Positions 42,345 to 54,424 of a stretch of 64,000 nt of DNA are shown piece after piece. The translations under genes were made by a program, and so were the position numbers. Location of the stretch: positions 61,001 through 125,000 of the forward strand of contig CAJNDS010002691.1 in assembly GCA_905221605.1 (NCBI GenBank), written 5' to 3'. The notes below the pieces were generated by a model, which did not search any database, was not told the origin of the DNA, and was given only the letters and a program-made list of their open reading frames with translations. Numbering within the stretch: the first letter of the stretch is position 1; every line of letters begins with the position of its first letter. This DNA comes from Symbiodinium natans. Lineage: Eukaryota > Sar > Dinophyceae > Suessiales > Symbiodiniaceae.

Positions 42345-43750
42345 TAGCAAAATTGCAAAAGGATAGTAAGAAAAGCATTCTGCATATGAGTGGGGCAGAC
42401 AGCTCAGCCGGACCTGCAAACCTGTCGAGGTGGTTTCCCCGCTGCGCAGTGCGCAGAACATCAAGGCGCGACCTGGGAGCGATCGTCGGCAGGTCACGGC
42501 TGGTCTAGCGCCGCAGTGGTGGCAGCCAGGTCCCAACCTGCCCTGCGCACCACCGCACGCGCGTTCTCGCGTTGCAGTGTGATGCTCAAGGCTTGCAACA
42601 CGAGCGTCTGCATGTCACCGTGACTTTGGGTTCGAAGAGATTGTGACGGGGGGGAGGACTGTTGGGCTTATTCCCCCATGCGAGAAAGCGCACGTCAAGT
42701 GCCTGGCGAAAAGCTGACCCGCCTCGATCGGGATGCAGGCTAAACATGGCAAACTGCCGCGCAAACAGCACCAAAGCCCTAGAGGGGCCTCAGGCTTCGA
42801 GCCCCCCCCCACCCCGCATTGTGAGGTTCAGACTTTCAACATGATGAAAAATATGCCTTTTCCTCACTTCTTTACTGAAGCTCGCCCTCCTTGATGGACA
42901 TGCTCCTTCCTCCACCGAAACCAAGCCAGAACATTAGCGGGTTCACAGGACATCTCGATACTTCTTTTTCACGCCGGAAAACTGATTGCCGTATTGGGTG
43001 GGATGCATCTCTGCATGCCTTGGCCACAGCCTAGAGACGCATCAGTGCTTCAAATTGCGGCGCCGCGATATCTACATCTGTGCAGCTCAGCGCATGCCCC
43101 ATGCTTAGCTAAAGATCCGAAGTGTGCTGCCGTGTCACTTCATGCACAGCCGCACACTTTGCGCCATGGTGCAGTGGCCGTGGCGATCGCGTCGTAGGAT
43201 TTGAGACCATCCAATACTGTGAGCGGCCCCCGGGTGATGGTCCAAGGCATAGCAGCGCACATGTTCCTTTAACTGCTGGGCCGACTGTACACTCATGGTG
43301 TTGATGCTAAAAGCTGCTAATCATAACAACATGCCATGTGAATGTAGTACAAAGAGCATATTCATGAGCGTAGTACAGGAAACAGATGGACAGGAACGTA
43401 AATTCAACAAATGCCCTTGATTGCTGGCTCATGACTTCCAGAGGCTTCCGGCCCCAGATCCCTAAACTAATACGAAGAAGTAGCGATCCCTAAACTCATC
43501 CACATAGAAGGTGGCGAGAGGGGGGTGACCAAAAGACACTCAACGTTGCTTCAGTTTGCCTTATGGAGCCCTTCCGCTCCATTCCTTCCTGTGCGAACCG
43601 AGCCCACAAACCTTCCGGACTAAACACGGATGCGATGTGTGTTTTGTGGTTCGAGGGGAGGGGTTTGTGAAAGTCACTGTACCTGTGCGAGGGGTATGGG
43701 GAGTTTGTTCTGGCTTGATAATGCTTTCTCCGGAAAAACTGTCTTATAGA
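42345..43750. other. No gene supported
   Basis: Moderate-GC sequence. Frames on both strands are short and lack exon signals. Nothing repetitive stands out apart from a C-run at 42801-42813. Confidence 0.4.
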
Positions 43751-43758
43751 AGGACAGC

Positions 43759-44562
43759 CTACAATGCTACAATAGCAAGCAACCCGAGTCTCTTCGTGGC
43801 AGCCTGCGTCGCGGCCACGCTGGCCGAGAAGGCGCCGATGGCAGCGTCACTGAATTTCATCTTCGCGGTGTCGCAGACGGCCATGCAGATGAAGCCTGTG
43901 GTGAGGGCCTGCTGTTGGGGCTCATCCGCAGGGTCATCACATTGAGGATCACACAGGGCCCGATGCCAGTTCGAGAGTGTCTTGGCCAACGCAGCCGGCT
44001 GGTAGAGATCCAACTTGCTAGTCTCCGTCCGGAGGCCGAAGAAACAGGCATTTGGCAACTGCTTCCTTGCTGCCCGCACAAACTTTGAGGGCTGGGATGT
44101 GGAAGGCAACTCAGCAAGAGCCTTCAGGACTGCATTCACGCGCTCTGGGTTGTGGTGCCAGAAGGCGTAGCCATCTAAAGGGAAAGGGCCGGATCCAGGA
44201 GCCACCACCAAGCGGCAGGTGCCATCTGCTATGGCCGCGCGTGCAATGGGGTCCTGTAAAGTGGCGGGCACGCCGATGTCCTTGAAGTGCTGCAAGCGCT
44301 CGAAGACAGCGCTGTCCACGAAGACCGGCGTCGCTGGAGTCGTCGGAGCCTCTGCCCGAGCCCCTGAGAACGGCGCTGCCGCGGCCGCCACTGCAGCCGC
44401 AGCAGCCAGCACCGCGTCGCGGCGCGCCGGTTCCGGCGTAGACTGCTCGGACTTGCCTGTCAAAAAAGCCAAAGGCAACACCGCCAATCCAGCCAAAGCC
44501 ACAACCAAAATAGCGGCCATGGACACACCGGATCGACGCCTTTGGCGCTCAGGCAGAGCCAT
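43759..44562 (-). CDS. Putative thylakoid-lumen protein with Tat signal
   Basis: A single frame of 267 codons starts at ATG 44560-44562 in good context (gagccATGGC), with an acceptor-like agttag about 20 bp upstream where a spliced leader could be added. The N-terminus has three parts: a basic start and hydrophobic segment (residues 15-34, AAILVVALAGLAVLPLAFL) like an ER signal, a hydrophilic Ser/Pro stretch, then twin arginines (47-48), a second Ala-rich hydrophobic run and an A-x-A cleavage site (GARAEA, 68-72). In plastids of secondary origin this order means ER entry, import, and Tat export to the thylakoid lumen. The remaining ~195 residues contain six or more cysteines and a WHHNPERVNAVLKAL stretch; I do not recognise the family. 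The stop at 43759 is assumed real. Confidence 0.6.
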   Translation of the reverse strand: MALPERQRRRSGVSMAAILVVALAGLAVLPLAFLTGKSEQSTPEPARRDAVLAAAAAVAAAAAPFSGARAEAPTTPATPVFVDSAVFERLQHFKDIGVPATLQDPIARAAIADGTCRLVVAPGSGPFPLDGYAFWHHNPERVNAVLKALAELPSTSQPSKFVRAARKQLPNACFFGLRTETSKLDLYQPAALAKTLSNWHRALCDPQCDDPADEPQQQALTTGFICMAVCDTAKMKFSDAAIGAFSASVAATQAATKRLGLLAIVAL

Positions 44563-44569
44563 GGCTCGC

Positions 44570-45160
44570 CGGCCACCGAGCTAACTTCCGAGCTTCACGA
44601 GCTTGGGCCTCCCGAGCTCCACTTCACCTGGGCACACGTTGCAATGCACCACTGAACTGGATGCACCTTTTCTGGGGGATTGTTCTACAGTAGGGCGGCC
44701 CTGAGAGGCCACTGTTTTCACACGATTCCTTAGATCGGGGACCCCGGCAAAAGAGGCCATTCTTAAACAGCCCCAAGAAGAGCTGTCCAGGCTATGGCGA
44801 GGCTTTTGAGAATGGCTTGTGCCCTTTGGTGCGCCACTTGGGCCTCCCGCCATGAGCATGTGTTGACAAGCAGATAAGCTATAATATAACAAACGCTCCA
44901 CTGCGAGGCTAGCGGGGATGAGGCCGAAAAGAAAAGGGATGTTTCAGGGTCGAAAGCCAAAGCCATCCCCAGGCGCTTCAAGACAACGGTGTGGGGGGGG
45001 GGGGGGCCACTCTACGGCTTAGGGATTTTGGTTTGGGGGGCTTTTGGGGGGGCTTTTGGGGGGCTTGGGGGGAAAGCACAAGGTGCCAAATGCTCCTGAC
45101 GGCTTTGGGCTTAACCCGAAACCCTAAACCAATTATTTTAGAGCACAATCACCCAACAAG
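44570..45160. other. Flank of the lumen-protein gene
   Basis: No exon supported. It includes a run of G at 44993-45006 and a degenerate gggcttttggggg repeat at 45030-45075. Confidence 0.4.
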
Positions 45161-45169
45161 CGCTGGAGG

Positions 45170-47638
45170 CTCGAGGCCGTGGCTTCTTTCCACGAGAGCA
45201 GGGAGGTAGCGGACCCAGTCTTCCCGGATCTTCCCGACTGGAAGAGGTCTCTACGTGGAGGTTCATGGGCACTGAATAAAAAATAGTCATAGTCATACTG
45301 AGAATAATGATAATCACAATAATCGAGTACTAGTACTAGTAAAAATAAGTGGGGTTCTCAAGTACACAAAATAGGGTTCTAGCCATCGTTACCCGACTTA
45401 TAATCTTACATTCACAGTAAACCCATGAACCCCAAGTACTGGGTTGAGGCCGTTTGTTTAGGAACTTGAGCAAAGAGGGAACTTATAAGAGGGGTTTCCG
45501 AAAATAGGGGGGGGTGCCCTTTTTGAGGGGTTATAGTATTTTGGGGGGTAGGAAAGGGGTCCCTGTGTTCGGAAACCCCTTAAGCGTTCGGGAAAACTTG
45601 GACACTTAGCAAGCAGTGTGGCGTTCTTATTCTGGCAGCCTGGTTCTTCAGTTCCTGAGCAGCAGCCTCTCCCAAAAACAACGGAAGATCTTTCCACCCA
45701 CTCCTCTGAATAACAGAGCTGTGTTCAAGTGTGGAGGTGCTTCAGCATCTCTCTCTGGTCTTCGAGATCCGCGTTCACCTGGCAACCCCAAAAGGGAGCC
45801 TCTGAGCCCACCCACACTCCCCCCCCCCCCCCCCCCGAGGAGGGTTTCAGGAAATTCTCAAGGACGCTGAAGCCCTTCCATTGATTCTTTCATGAGTAGG
45901 GAGGACTTCCCAAGTGTGTAGCCTTTCTAGACATTGCAGCCTCCGTCTTCCTAGTTCTAATGCAATTAATTTGTCTGGGCTCTACCAACAAACTCCCAGA
46001 AGGTCTCCCGCCTGCGTGATGATCTCGTCGAAGCCTTGTGCTACATCTTCCCCATCGCGCATGAGCGCCAGGTAGCGCTCCTTCGCTGTCACTCAGAGGT
46101 GTTTGGGAAGAGGGTGATTTAAGGGTTTTTGGGCTGGGGCTGTACGGCTGTTGGTCCAGGCTCCTGAAAAACCACAAAAAAACCTGCAAGTCTCAGTGGT
46201 TCGCACGGCCTTCGCAACTCGGTTTTCACCACTCCAAGCAAACTCCCGCAATATGAGTACAACCGTCCCGGTCCTGCTGTAAGAAGGCCTTCTTCAATTG
46301 TAGCTGTGCCTCTGCTCGGGACAGTGCCCTCAGTGCGTACTTGGCGGCATCGCTCATCAGCGCACCGGGGCCGGCTTTCCTCAGAGGGGCCCTTCAGAGG
46401 GGCCTGAAAACCAAGGGAGGGCAAAACAGCAGGGGTTTAGGTGCGGTTCGGAGAGGGTTCTCAAAATATCTTTTTTGAGGGAGGTTCCAAGGAGGGGGGG
46501 TGCTGCTTGAGGTGGGCTGGAGGTCATTGGTCATTTAGGGTAAGGGGATGAAGGAAGCCCTAAACCCTAAGTCTCCTTTTAGGGTTTAGCGTTTAAACTC
46601 AGGAAACATCCGAGTCTCTGGACGGAGTTCACAACCTTGCTGAGACTGGAAACCACTGCCGCTGGAGCGAAGCCCAGGACTCTCGCGTCCTGAAGACATG
46701 GGAACTATGAAGGGGCGGGGAGCCTGGGACCCTTAGCCCCCGCAAAACGACTGCACACTCTCGTTACAAACAGAACAAAACTTAACTACGAAGCATACAC
46801 ATAAGAAGAAATACAAAGGTACCTGTTCAAACTCATAATGAATGTCATATGAATATGAAAAACCGAACCAAGTAGCAGCATATGCATGGAGACCCGAAAC
46901 CCTACCACCCCCAAACCTTTGCAGGAGTCCTCCCTTCCCCAGGCCAAGATGATACAGAGGTCACGCAGGCCAAAGACCAGATTCTTGGCCATGAGGAGTA
47001 AGAGGCCTTTTGTACCTCCAATCCAGAACCACATTCGCCACGCGAAGAAAGGCAGCTCAAGGGTCAACCTCACGAAATCAAAACGTTGGGCCCGATAAAA
47101 CCTTTTAGAGCCTTAAGGCCTCAAGCGAAAACCTGAAACCCAAAGCAAAACACCCCACACACTAAGCTTTGGCTAAGAAAGCCTTCCAAGAGTCGACGAG
47201 CCCTGAATAAAACGAACATACCCCGCTAATATCGAAACCCCTCCACTCCACCGCACCCCAGATACTTTGCTTGCAACAAATTGTGTACGTAACTATACAA
47301 TATGCATCTTGGATACTACTTTTTTCTGCTGGGGGGGGCATTCCCAAGCAACCTTCAATGAGCCTTCTGCCGAGCAGCATGGAGCGTAGGGCGTTCAGGA
47401 ACATGGCGCGGCGCTGGAGGGCTGCCAACGGGTCGCTCTTGGGGAAAAGGTAGGCTGGGTGGCACCAACCGGTGCACCTCGAAGGCTTTTGTTTAAGAAA
47501 GTTTTTTGGGGCTTAGGGATGTTTTTAGGGATGCCTATAAGGGTGTAGGTAGGAGACCGTGGGTGTTGATGTTCTTGTTGAAAGATTTCTGCTCTTGCTT
47601 GGATGTGGTCGAACTCCACGAAGCAACCATCACCTTCA
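45170..47638 (-). CDS. Unidentified multi-exon protein, helical with a membrane segment
   Basis: Exon-like minus-strand segments follow acceptor sites: about 47560-47638 (GCFVEFDHIQARAEIFQQEH), 47365-47450 (SDPLAALQRRAMFLNALRSM), 46900-47075 (LTLELPFFAWRMWFWIG, hydrophobic), 46260-46379 (SDAAKYALRALSRAEAQLQL), 46000-46092 (KERYLALMRDGEDVAQGFDE) and 45170-45255 (GKIREDWVRYLPALVE). A further piece at about 47950-48060 (TYSVEYDDGTSEDG) could be an earlier exon. The order of exons and the shared strand suggest one gene, but phases were not verified across all joins. The peptides are alpha-helical and charged with one possible transmembrane helix. I cannot name a family. Confidence 0.5.
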
Positions 47639-48109
47639 CTGAAAGATGATCGGGACGCCTGGACATTTCGCTTGGTTTCATAATTATAGGCATTATAGGG
47701 TTGAGGTTTGAGGGGTTCAGGGTTGCGGGTGGTTTTGTCTAGGCTAGCAAACTGCAGCTAACCCCTCGAAACCTTATGTCGGGCACTTCTGACCCTGTTT
47801 CATCCTGTTTCTGGATTTAGGGTTTACATCAAACAGCGAATATCCCACATGTCTTCGAGGACGCCTGTGAGCTGCTTCAGTTCTGGGCTGCTTGGTGGTG
47901 GGCTGCAGCCTTTCCAGCTCGACTCCTTCAGGGCTTCTCTGGAACTGCATTCGCTAACTTTGAGGAGTCTTGAGGATTTCGTGCCCAAAACCAGAAACCC
48001 CAGCTCCGTCTTCCGAAGTGCCATCATCGTACTCCACGGAATAAGTGACCTGCGCTGGAGTGCTCGAAATAAGCTGAAGTCTTAAAGATGGCCGACGCTA
48101 AATCCAGTA

Positions 48110-48476
48110 GGAGTGCACTTTACAGGAGGGGAAAGAAGCTAATCAAACATTGTTGACCTGCCGTCGAAACTGAACACCAAGGCATCTCTCTGCGACGAGA
48201 TGCAGGCCATCCCCCACGCAAGCCAATACTTGGAGGCTCATGGCTACTTATACTCATAGCGTGGTGGGTTACAAATATAGGGTAGCTATAGTTTGGAAGA
48301 TATATTTGAAAGGTGTAATAAGAAGGGGAGCCTGGCCTTGTTTCGCTCGCGGATGGCATGCCCGATGTGGGCAAATGCCCACGTCGACACAGAAGGTGAA
48401 GCATCTGCATCACGCACTTTCCTCTGCAGGCACGGCAGTTTAAAAGTCGAAGCGCTCAGGGATTAGGTTTTTCTGG

Positions 48477-48530
<54 letters not shown>

Positions 48531-48980
48531 CGGTGTGTAGCAATTACAAAGCATGCGCAAAGCCTGAGGCACAAATTGATGTGACTGCCACAATTGCCGC
48601 CCCAAACCCGCAACATCTGCACCACGGAAACCTGGATGCCTGCAGAGACCCAAGAAAAGCAAGTCTGTCGCCGCACCATCAACTTCGAAATCCCTGAAAG
48701 CCCTGAAGACCTGAAGCTACTCGAGCCGCGCATCACTCGAGTCGGATGGACGCCCTTCTCTGCAATATCGGCCTGCAAATGCTTCAGGAAGGCCCCTGCC
48801 TAAGGAACCAAGGAAGAGTAAGGGCACCATGGTTTTCATAAAGGGGCTCGTAATGGGCCGGGCTAGTGAGGGAATCTAAAGGTCTTTCGGCATCTTGGCA
48901 GGGCCCTAACCGCGCCCATATGGGCATCAAAGAGGGTTTAGGATTTAAAGGGGTTCAAAACGGTTTAAGGGGGTTCGGGT
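48110..48980. other. Possible exons around a long poly-G tract
   Basis: Positions 48481-48530 are 50 consecutive G. On the minus strand just upstream (48540-48800) a frame reads AFLKHLQADIAEKGVHPTRV and could be an exon, with an acceptor before it. The tract lies immediately downstream on that strand, inside the intron or 3' region. Confidence 0.4.
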
Positions 48981-48989
48981 TTAGGGTTT

Positions 48990-51900
48990 GAAAGGTTTAG
49001 GGCTCGATGCCAAGGCCTTAGAGACTCCCTGCACCAAAACACTCGAAGTTTGTCGTGTCCTGAGTCATCTGAATGGATTTCTCAAGCAGCTCCACAGCCC
49101 CCTGTCCTCAACGGTCTATTTTAGGAGCCCCTTGTGGTTGAGGGCTCTAGGGCTCATATAAACAGTATGGGCTTTGAGGTCCGTAACATCGCCTTGGTTC
49201 CTCCTGAGTTAACCAAGGGTACTAAGGCCCCGTGCAAAATGCAAACATCTCTGTTTTCTCTCCTTATCAATTTCACCAACAAAGCTTCAAACACGATTTC
49301 CAAGCGCGGTCCCAGTGTCTGTCAAGAACCCGTACTCGTTCAGCGAGCCTTCGTTATGGTCTGGGATTCCTACCATCGGGGCTCATACGCGGTTCCCGCA
49401 GACGCAGTTTCCAGTCGTTTTTATACAGAGTTGGCAGTTTTGGGCGTGTGGCTTCAGTCGGGCCTCAAGCCGCCTACCAGCGGAGGTGGAGGGCAGCAGA
49501 ACGAAAGAGAGGGGTCTGGCGACGGGGACAGCCGAGCAGGAGATGCAGGCGGGCTAAGCCCTGGACCCACATGGCGAGATGGCAGGCGCCGCGTCTGGGG
49601 TCGAAACGAGGACCCCCACACAAGTAACTTTCATCGCAAAGCCGTCCCCACATCTCCAAACAAAAGACAAATCACATTTGAGATTTTTCAGCTTTGGGGG
49701 CCTGGTCTCAGTTGCTGCGCTCACTGACATGGGGCGGGCCGACCCCGCCTCCTATGAGCAATCCCATTACTCTGCTTAACGTACCTCTAAGAGAGGACCC
49801 CTGGTATAGAAGAACCTTGGACAAAGTGGCTCTTGAAGCACCGCGTCGTTGGTGAGTAAAGGCGTGCCCCCCTGCTCCTTGCTGGCCTGACTCTCGCGGT
49901 GCCTCGGCCATGGCCATGGAGGCAAAAGACATCTCTCCAGCCTGATATGACGATCCCGCCTGGTGGCCCCTGGAACCTCAGCACAAATCACTAGCATCAA
50001 ATCACTAGAGCTGACCCTCTGGTCCCAGTCACCTGAACCAGGTGTAGACGATCGGCGAGAGCACCGAACCCAGTGAAGCAATCCACCTGCAGGCAGCCCT
50101 TTGTGATTGTAGGGTTTTGAAGATGTTTTAAGGTTTAGGGCTTTGGGGGGGTTGATTCTCTCAAGTTTTTGGAGACCACATGTTCACACAGGGATGCTTT
50201 TCCAAGCCAGGTGGCCATGTGATTCCAAACCAATGCCTCAGCGCATCCGAATCCCCCTCAGGTGATGGGTGTCCATTCGCTTGTACCCCATACTGCGGCA
50301 GCAAGAGTAGATCGCTCTGAAAGAAGCGGGAAAACATGACGAGGCTGTCGAGCAGATCCAGCCAAACGGTTTTCATAAAGTCGCTGGATGCAGGGCTAGG
50401 CAGCAGGAAGGGCGACTCCTGAATGGACCAGGTCATGACCAGGACAGCAACCCACTTGAGAAGACCCAGGATATCGGTCAGGCCAAGGTCGTAATCGTCA
50501 CCCAGTAGGGTCATCAGCCGCGTGTTTGGAAATGACAGTTTCCATGTCACTTCCACGCAGCATTGGATGCTGGAGGAGCTGTACTCCATGCTGTACTTAA
50601 CAGGGAGATCGACGTATCCCCAGCAGGTCTCGTTGTCGTAGGGCTTCGTGCACTCCTGTGCTGAGAACTCCATTCAGCAACAGCGCCAAACATACACCCG
50701 AGAAAAAAAGGCGCCCCTAAGCGCCAAAGCCTATAGCCCTCGACCCCTTAAACCCTAAACCCTGAACCCGAAAAGGCGCACCCTAAAAGCCCTCAACCTT
50801 GAAGCCTAACCTTGGGATGTTCACCGTTATTCTAACAGTGCTTAGTAAGGAATAAAATCGGGGGGGGGGGGGGAGTACTATAATCCCGAATAAGGAGTCC
50901 TGCCACACTGCAACCTTCGAGGCTGACTGGCAGCCGTAGAGGTTCGAGCCGCCCTTCAAGCCTTGTCGTTGAACAGGGTTTTTTAGGTTGGGAGGTGCCC
51001 CCTTATTCTGACGGTCCTCAAGAAGGATTATAGCACCCCCGATTATAGAACATCCCAAGGTTTAGGCTTTTTTGGCTGTGGGGAGTCCAGGGATTTAGGG
51101 CTCTAGGGAGTTCAGGGTCTTAGGGCTTTAGGAAGTTGAAGAGTCCCGCGATGGGGACCTCATGCTGGCCCAACAAACGAATATCCACAAAGTCAAGCCC
51201 TGCCCGACGCCACTGTTACTCTGCGGGCTACACTCCCAAGTGTAGCCCTAAACCGTAATCCCTACACATCCCTAAACCCGAACTTCCCTTCTTGAGTCTC
51301 CGAGTCAAGGTGCACTCGACAAAGCGCTCTAGACCCGGCGAGCACACGTTGCAGGATGCCGGGCAGTAGACCGTGATGTTCTCGCCCGGGTTGCACATTA
51401 TCTTGCCTGCATCTGCACTCGTACTATGCTACGAATGTGCAATAAGCAACAAAAACAACCAAAACACAAACACAAGACAAACAACAACAAACAAACGAGC
51501 AAGCAAACGAACAAGCAACTGAAAAAACACACATACATATACACAGACATGCATTCATACATACCTCTATATTTTATATGTGGACACATGTATGCATGTG
51601 TGTATATAGATATAGATATAGATACAGATATAGATATAGATATAGGTACAGATATAGATATAGATATAGTGTATATGTATGTAAGTGTGCATGCATGCAT
51701 GCACGTATTTGCTGGCGCGCCATCAGAGCAAACGATGCAGCCTTGCGAAATGCTTGCTGCGTAGTCGCGGCAGGAGGCGCCGTCCTGGTCTCGCCAGCTC
51801 CTCGGCTTCGTGGGGGCTTTCGAGGGGACCTGAATCTGAAGGCATCTTGGATTGGTTTTGGGGTCTTGGGGTCTTGGGGTCTTGGGGATCGGGGTGGGCT

Positions 51901-54418
51901 TGTGGGATTTGGGCGTGTTAAGGGTTGGGAAAAAGCAGCTGCACTTGGCCCACGAAAACAACCTGCTTCTTTGGATCTTCTGGCCAGGCTCGGGTTGTCT
52001 GCGCAGGGAAGCCGCTCGTCGGCAGGCGTCATGTTGTAGGGAAGCGCACGCATCCTGGCCTTGACGGTCCTCTGGGGAGGGACATGCGTTGCAACAGGAA
52101 GGCATTCGGTTAAAGAAGAGGGTGTAGGGTATTAAGTAAGGGCAGCTGGATAGACTTGGGGAAGTCTTCAGTGGGTCACTTTTCGCGCTGCTCTTGGGTT
52201 CAGTTCGCCCTCGCCCCTTCCGGGGATTCGGACTCTGGCTGCCAATCACTCTGCGCCCCTCATTTGGGCCTTCTCATGCTTTTTTCGATTCGGTGGCATG
52301 GAACTGCACAGCTGTACTCTGGCACGTTCAGGGCTTTGGGGGTCTTACTCATCTTACTCAGCACTTGAGAGCAGGGCGGACGAAAGCCAGGTGGGCGCAG
52401 ATGCGCTGCCTGGGTACGTATCTAGGGGATCCCCGGGTCTGAGCGTCCGGTTTCCAAAGTAAGTATCCTCGCATATGTGTCCCTACGACTTCAAAGGTAA
52501 ATGTCTTTCCACACGCGTCTTGACAGCTTGGCACAGACAACAAGAATCAGCACAGCTTCTCTGAAGAATCGCGTGACAAATGCTCTTGCGCATGGTGGCG
52601 CTACGGCTTGGCATGGACAACGCAGATATTGGCAGGCACAACACAAACATCACTGCACGCTGATAGAATAGGAGTTGAAAGCTCAGAAATGCGAGCCAGT
52701 AACGCATGCCAATGTCAGCATAAGTTGAAGATCTGATGAGGATGGGGGGGGGGTTAGGAGAAGGGGGACGTGGCCCGCGCCCCCTATTCCCACCGCAGGC
52801 ATGGCCCCCTGCCTTCGAAAAGGTGGGCGGGGAGGCCCCTTCCCACCTTAAGCCCCTACATATCAGCCCCCCAAGTCCTATTTGCCCCAGAACAAGAGGG
52901 TTGTAAACAAAAACTCCTGCAACCTCCAAAGGAGCTGACTTTCCTAACTCGCATGTGTAAACGCTCGGCGCTCAGCTCGAGAGGAGCGTCCTTGTGGGCG
53001 TTTGTTGAACGAGAAGGTCCATCAGCGCGTAGTAGAGCCTCGGCCGGTCTACATATGGGGTAAGGATGGGTAAGGTTTGGGGGTTTAGGGTTTAGGCTTT
53101 AGGGTGTTGAGTGTAGGCTGTAGGGTTTAGTTTAGGGCTTAGGGTTTGAAACTGCCTAAGTCGGATGGCCGGTTTCCAGCCCCAGGAGCCAGAAGTAGAC
53201 AAGCCATTGCAAGCAGTTGAAACCCATGAAGATTGCACCAAATTGGCTGTCCTCTCGAAAAAGATGTGGGCGTTGATGTGGCTTAGTTCTTTTGGCTTAC
53301 AGCGCTTACGACCTTCCGATTTAGTCCGACACGAGCTGCCCGGACTACAGTCTGCTTACGAAGTGTGCGGCTCCGATTCGTCGTCGTACGGTTCGTGTGA
53401 CCAACCCTCTGCTGTGTACACAAAGAACCTGGCTACAGGCTCCTCCACCCCCAGGCTAAGCCACCCATCACCGGTCACCGTCCTTCCCACGGCAGAGCGT
53501 CCAGCGCCAGCCCCAGAGTGTGAGGATCCGCCCAACCAAGCAGGCCACAAAGACGAACACAAACTGGAAGCCTTGACCGATCACAAATGGTAGGGTTTGA
53601 GAGCTTGGGGTTGCTGCATTTGGGGCGGGAGGGGGGGGGGACTGAATTCTTGCAAGCTTTGTGCGTATCTGTGCTCGATCATGGTTAGCTGCAGCGACAA
53701 GCCTTCCTCATACTCCAACACGGGATCCTACTACACTGACTTCGCTCAGACAGTTCCTGCACCCACCCCCCCACCCCTTGCTTCAGCAGTTACAGCTGCC
53801 ATATCCCTATCAGTAGAACCAAAATGATCAAGAAGTGGAAACAGACAGACCAGACCTCAAGAGGGCTGGTGCCTGGACCGCTCAGGTTGCTGGCGTCCAA
53901 ATCCAGTTGCTGAAGGACCGGCAGCATTTCATCCCAGTTCTTCTTTTCATATCTCCTTAGTTGATCCCTCGGTTCCCTGCTGATCTTACACGCTCTCAAA
54001 ACCCTATCTCTCTTCCTCTCTTCCCCCCTAGCCCACACCCCCCACCCCCAAGTGTCCTTGCCATGCCAAGCCACAGCACCGCCAGGATCAGCAGAATCTC
54101 AGCCGACAGCCCTAGGACCAAAGGCCCCCAGAAGTAGCGGAACCTGCGAACTTCGCTGGTAGGAAGGTGAGGGGGAGGGGGAAGGATTCCATTTTAAAAG
54201 GGGTGTTAATAGTTGTCTTTAGGGCTTTAAGGGTTGTGAAGGGTTCATGGCTTTAAGGGTTTCGGGTTAACGAACAAATTGAGGGGTGTGGGGCTTGCAG
54301 ACCTTACTGGTAAAGAGCCCTGACGGAATACGAGAGCGACACCTCGCGCGGATGAAGCCAGCGTCCTTCTTTTCCGTGCACTGGAAGCCTTCATGACTTT
54401 GGCTCGTGTCCTCGGAGA
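48990..54418 (-). CDS. Large multi-pass membrane protein with Cys-rich segments
   Basis: Phase-checked exons run 54343-54418 (SQSHEGFQCTEKKDAGFIRA), 54062-54155 (YFWGPLVLGLSAEILLILAV), 53856-53984, 53643-53727, 53483-53571 (FQFVFVFVACLVGRILTLWG), 53170-53251 (GFNCLQWLVYFWLLGLE), 52979-53048 and a start at 52733 (YWLAFLSFQLLFYQRAVMFV). Further exon-like pieces follow at about 52000-52070, 51755-51840 (WRDQDGASCRDYAASI), 51295-51405 (CNPGENITVYCPASCNVC), 51125-51215, 50920-50970, 50165-50680 (CTKPYDNETCWGYVDLPVKY, then two hydrophobic segments), 50040-50085 (WIASLGSVLSPIVYTWF) and 49020-49110. At least six transmembrane helices and a Cys-rich ectodomain of CPxxC type are visible; ShK-like or LCCL-like folds are possible but not decided. 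Donors are GT, GC and GA. The gene may extend to 48.5 kb. Receptor or channel-like roles are only a guess. Confidence 0.65.
50801..51070. repeat. Inverted intron repeats flanking one exon
   Basis: gaagcctaaccttgggatgt (50801-50820) is matched in reverse complement at 51051-51070 (catcccaaggtttaggcttt), with the pairing continuing two bases further inward on each side. Between them are two related poly-C/poly-G intron segments and the short exon at about 50920-50970 (LKGGSNLYGCQSASK). Confidence 0.7.
51596..51673. repeat. ATAGAT hexanucleotide microsatellite
   Basis: About 11 units of atagat with acagat variants lie in an intron of the membrane-protein gene, preceded by a CAAA/CAAG-rich segment (51450-51520). 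Confidence 0.95.
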
Positions 54419-54424
54419 CTAGAG

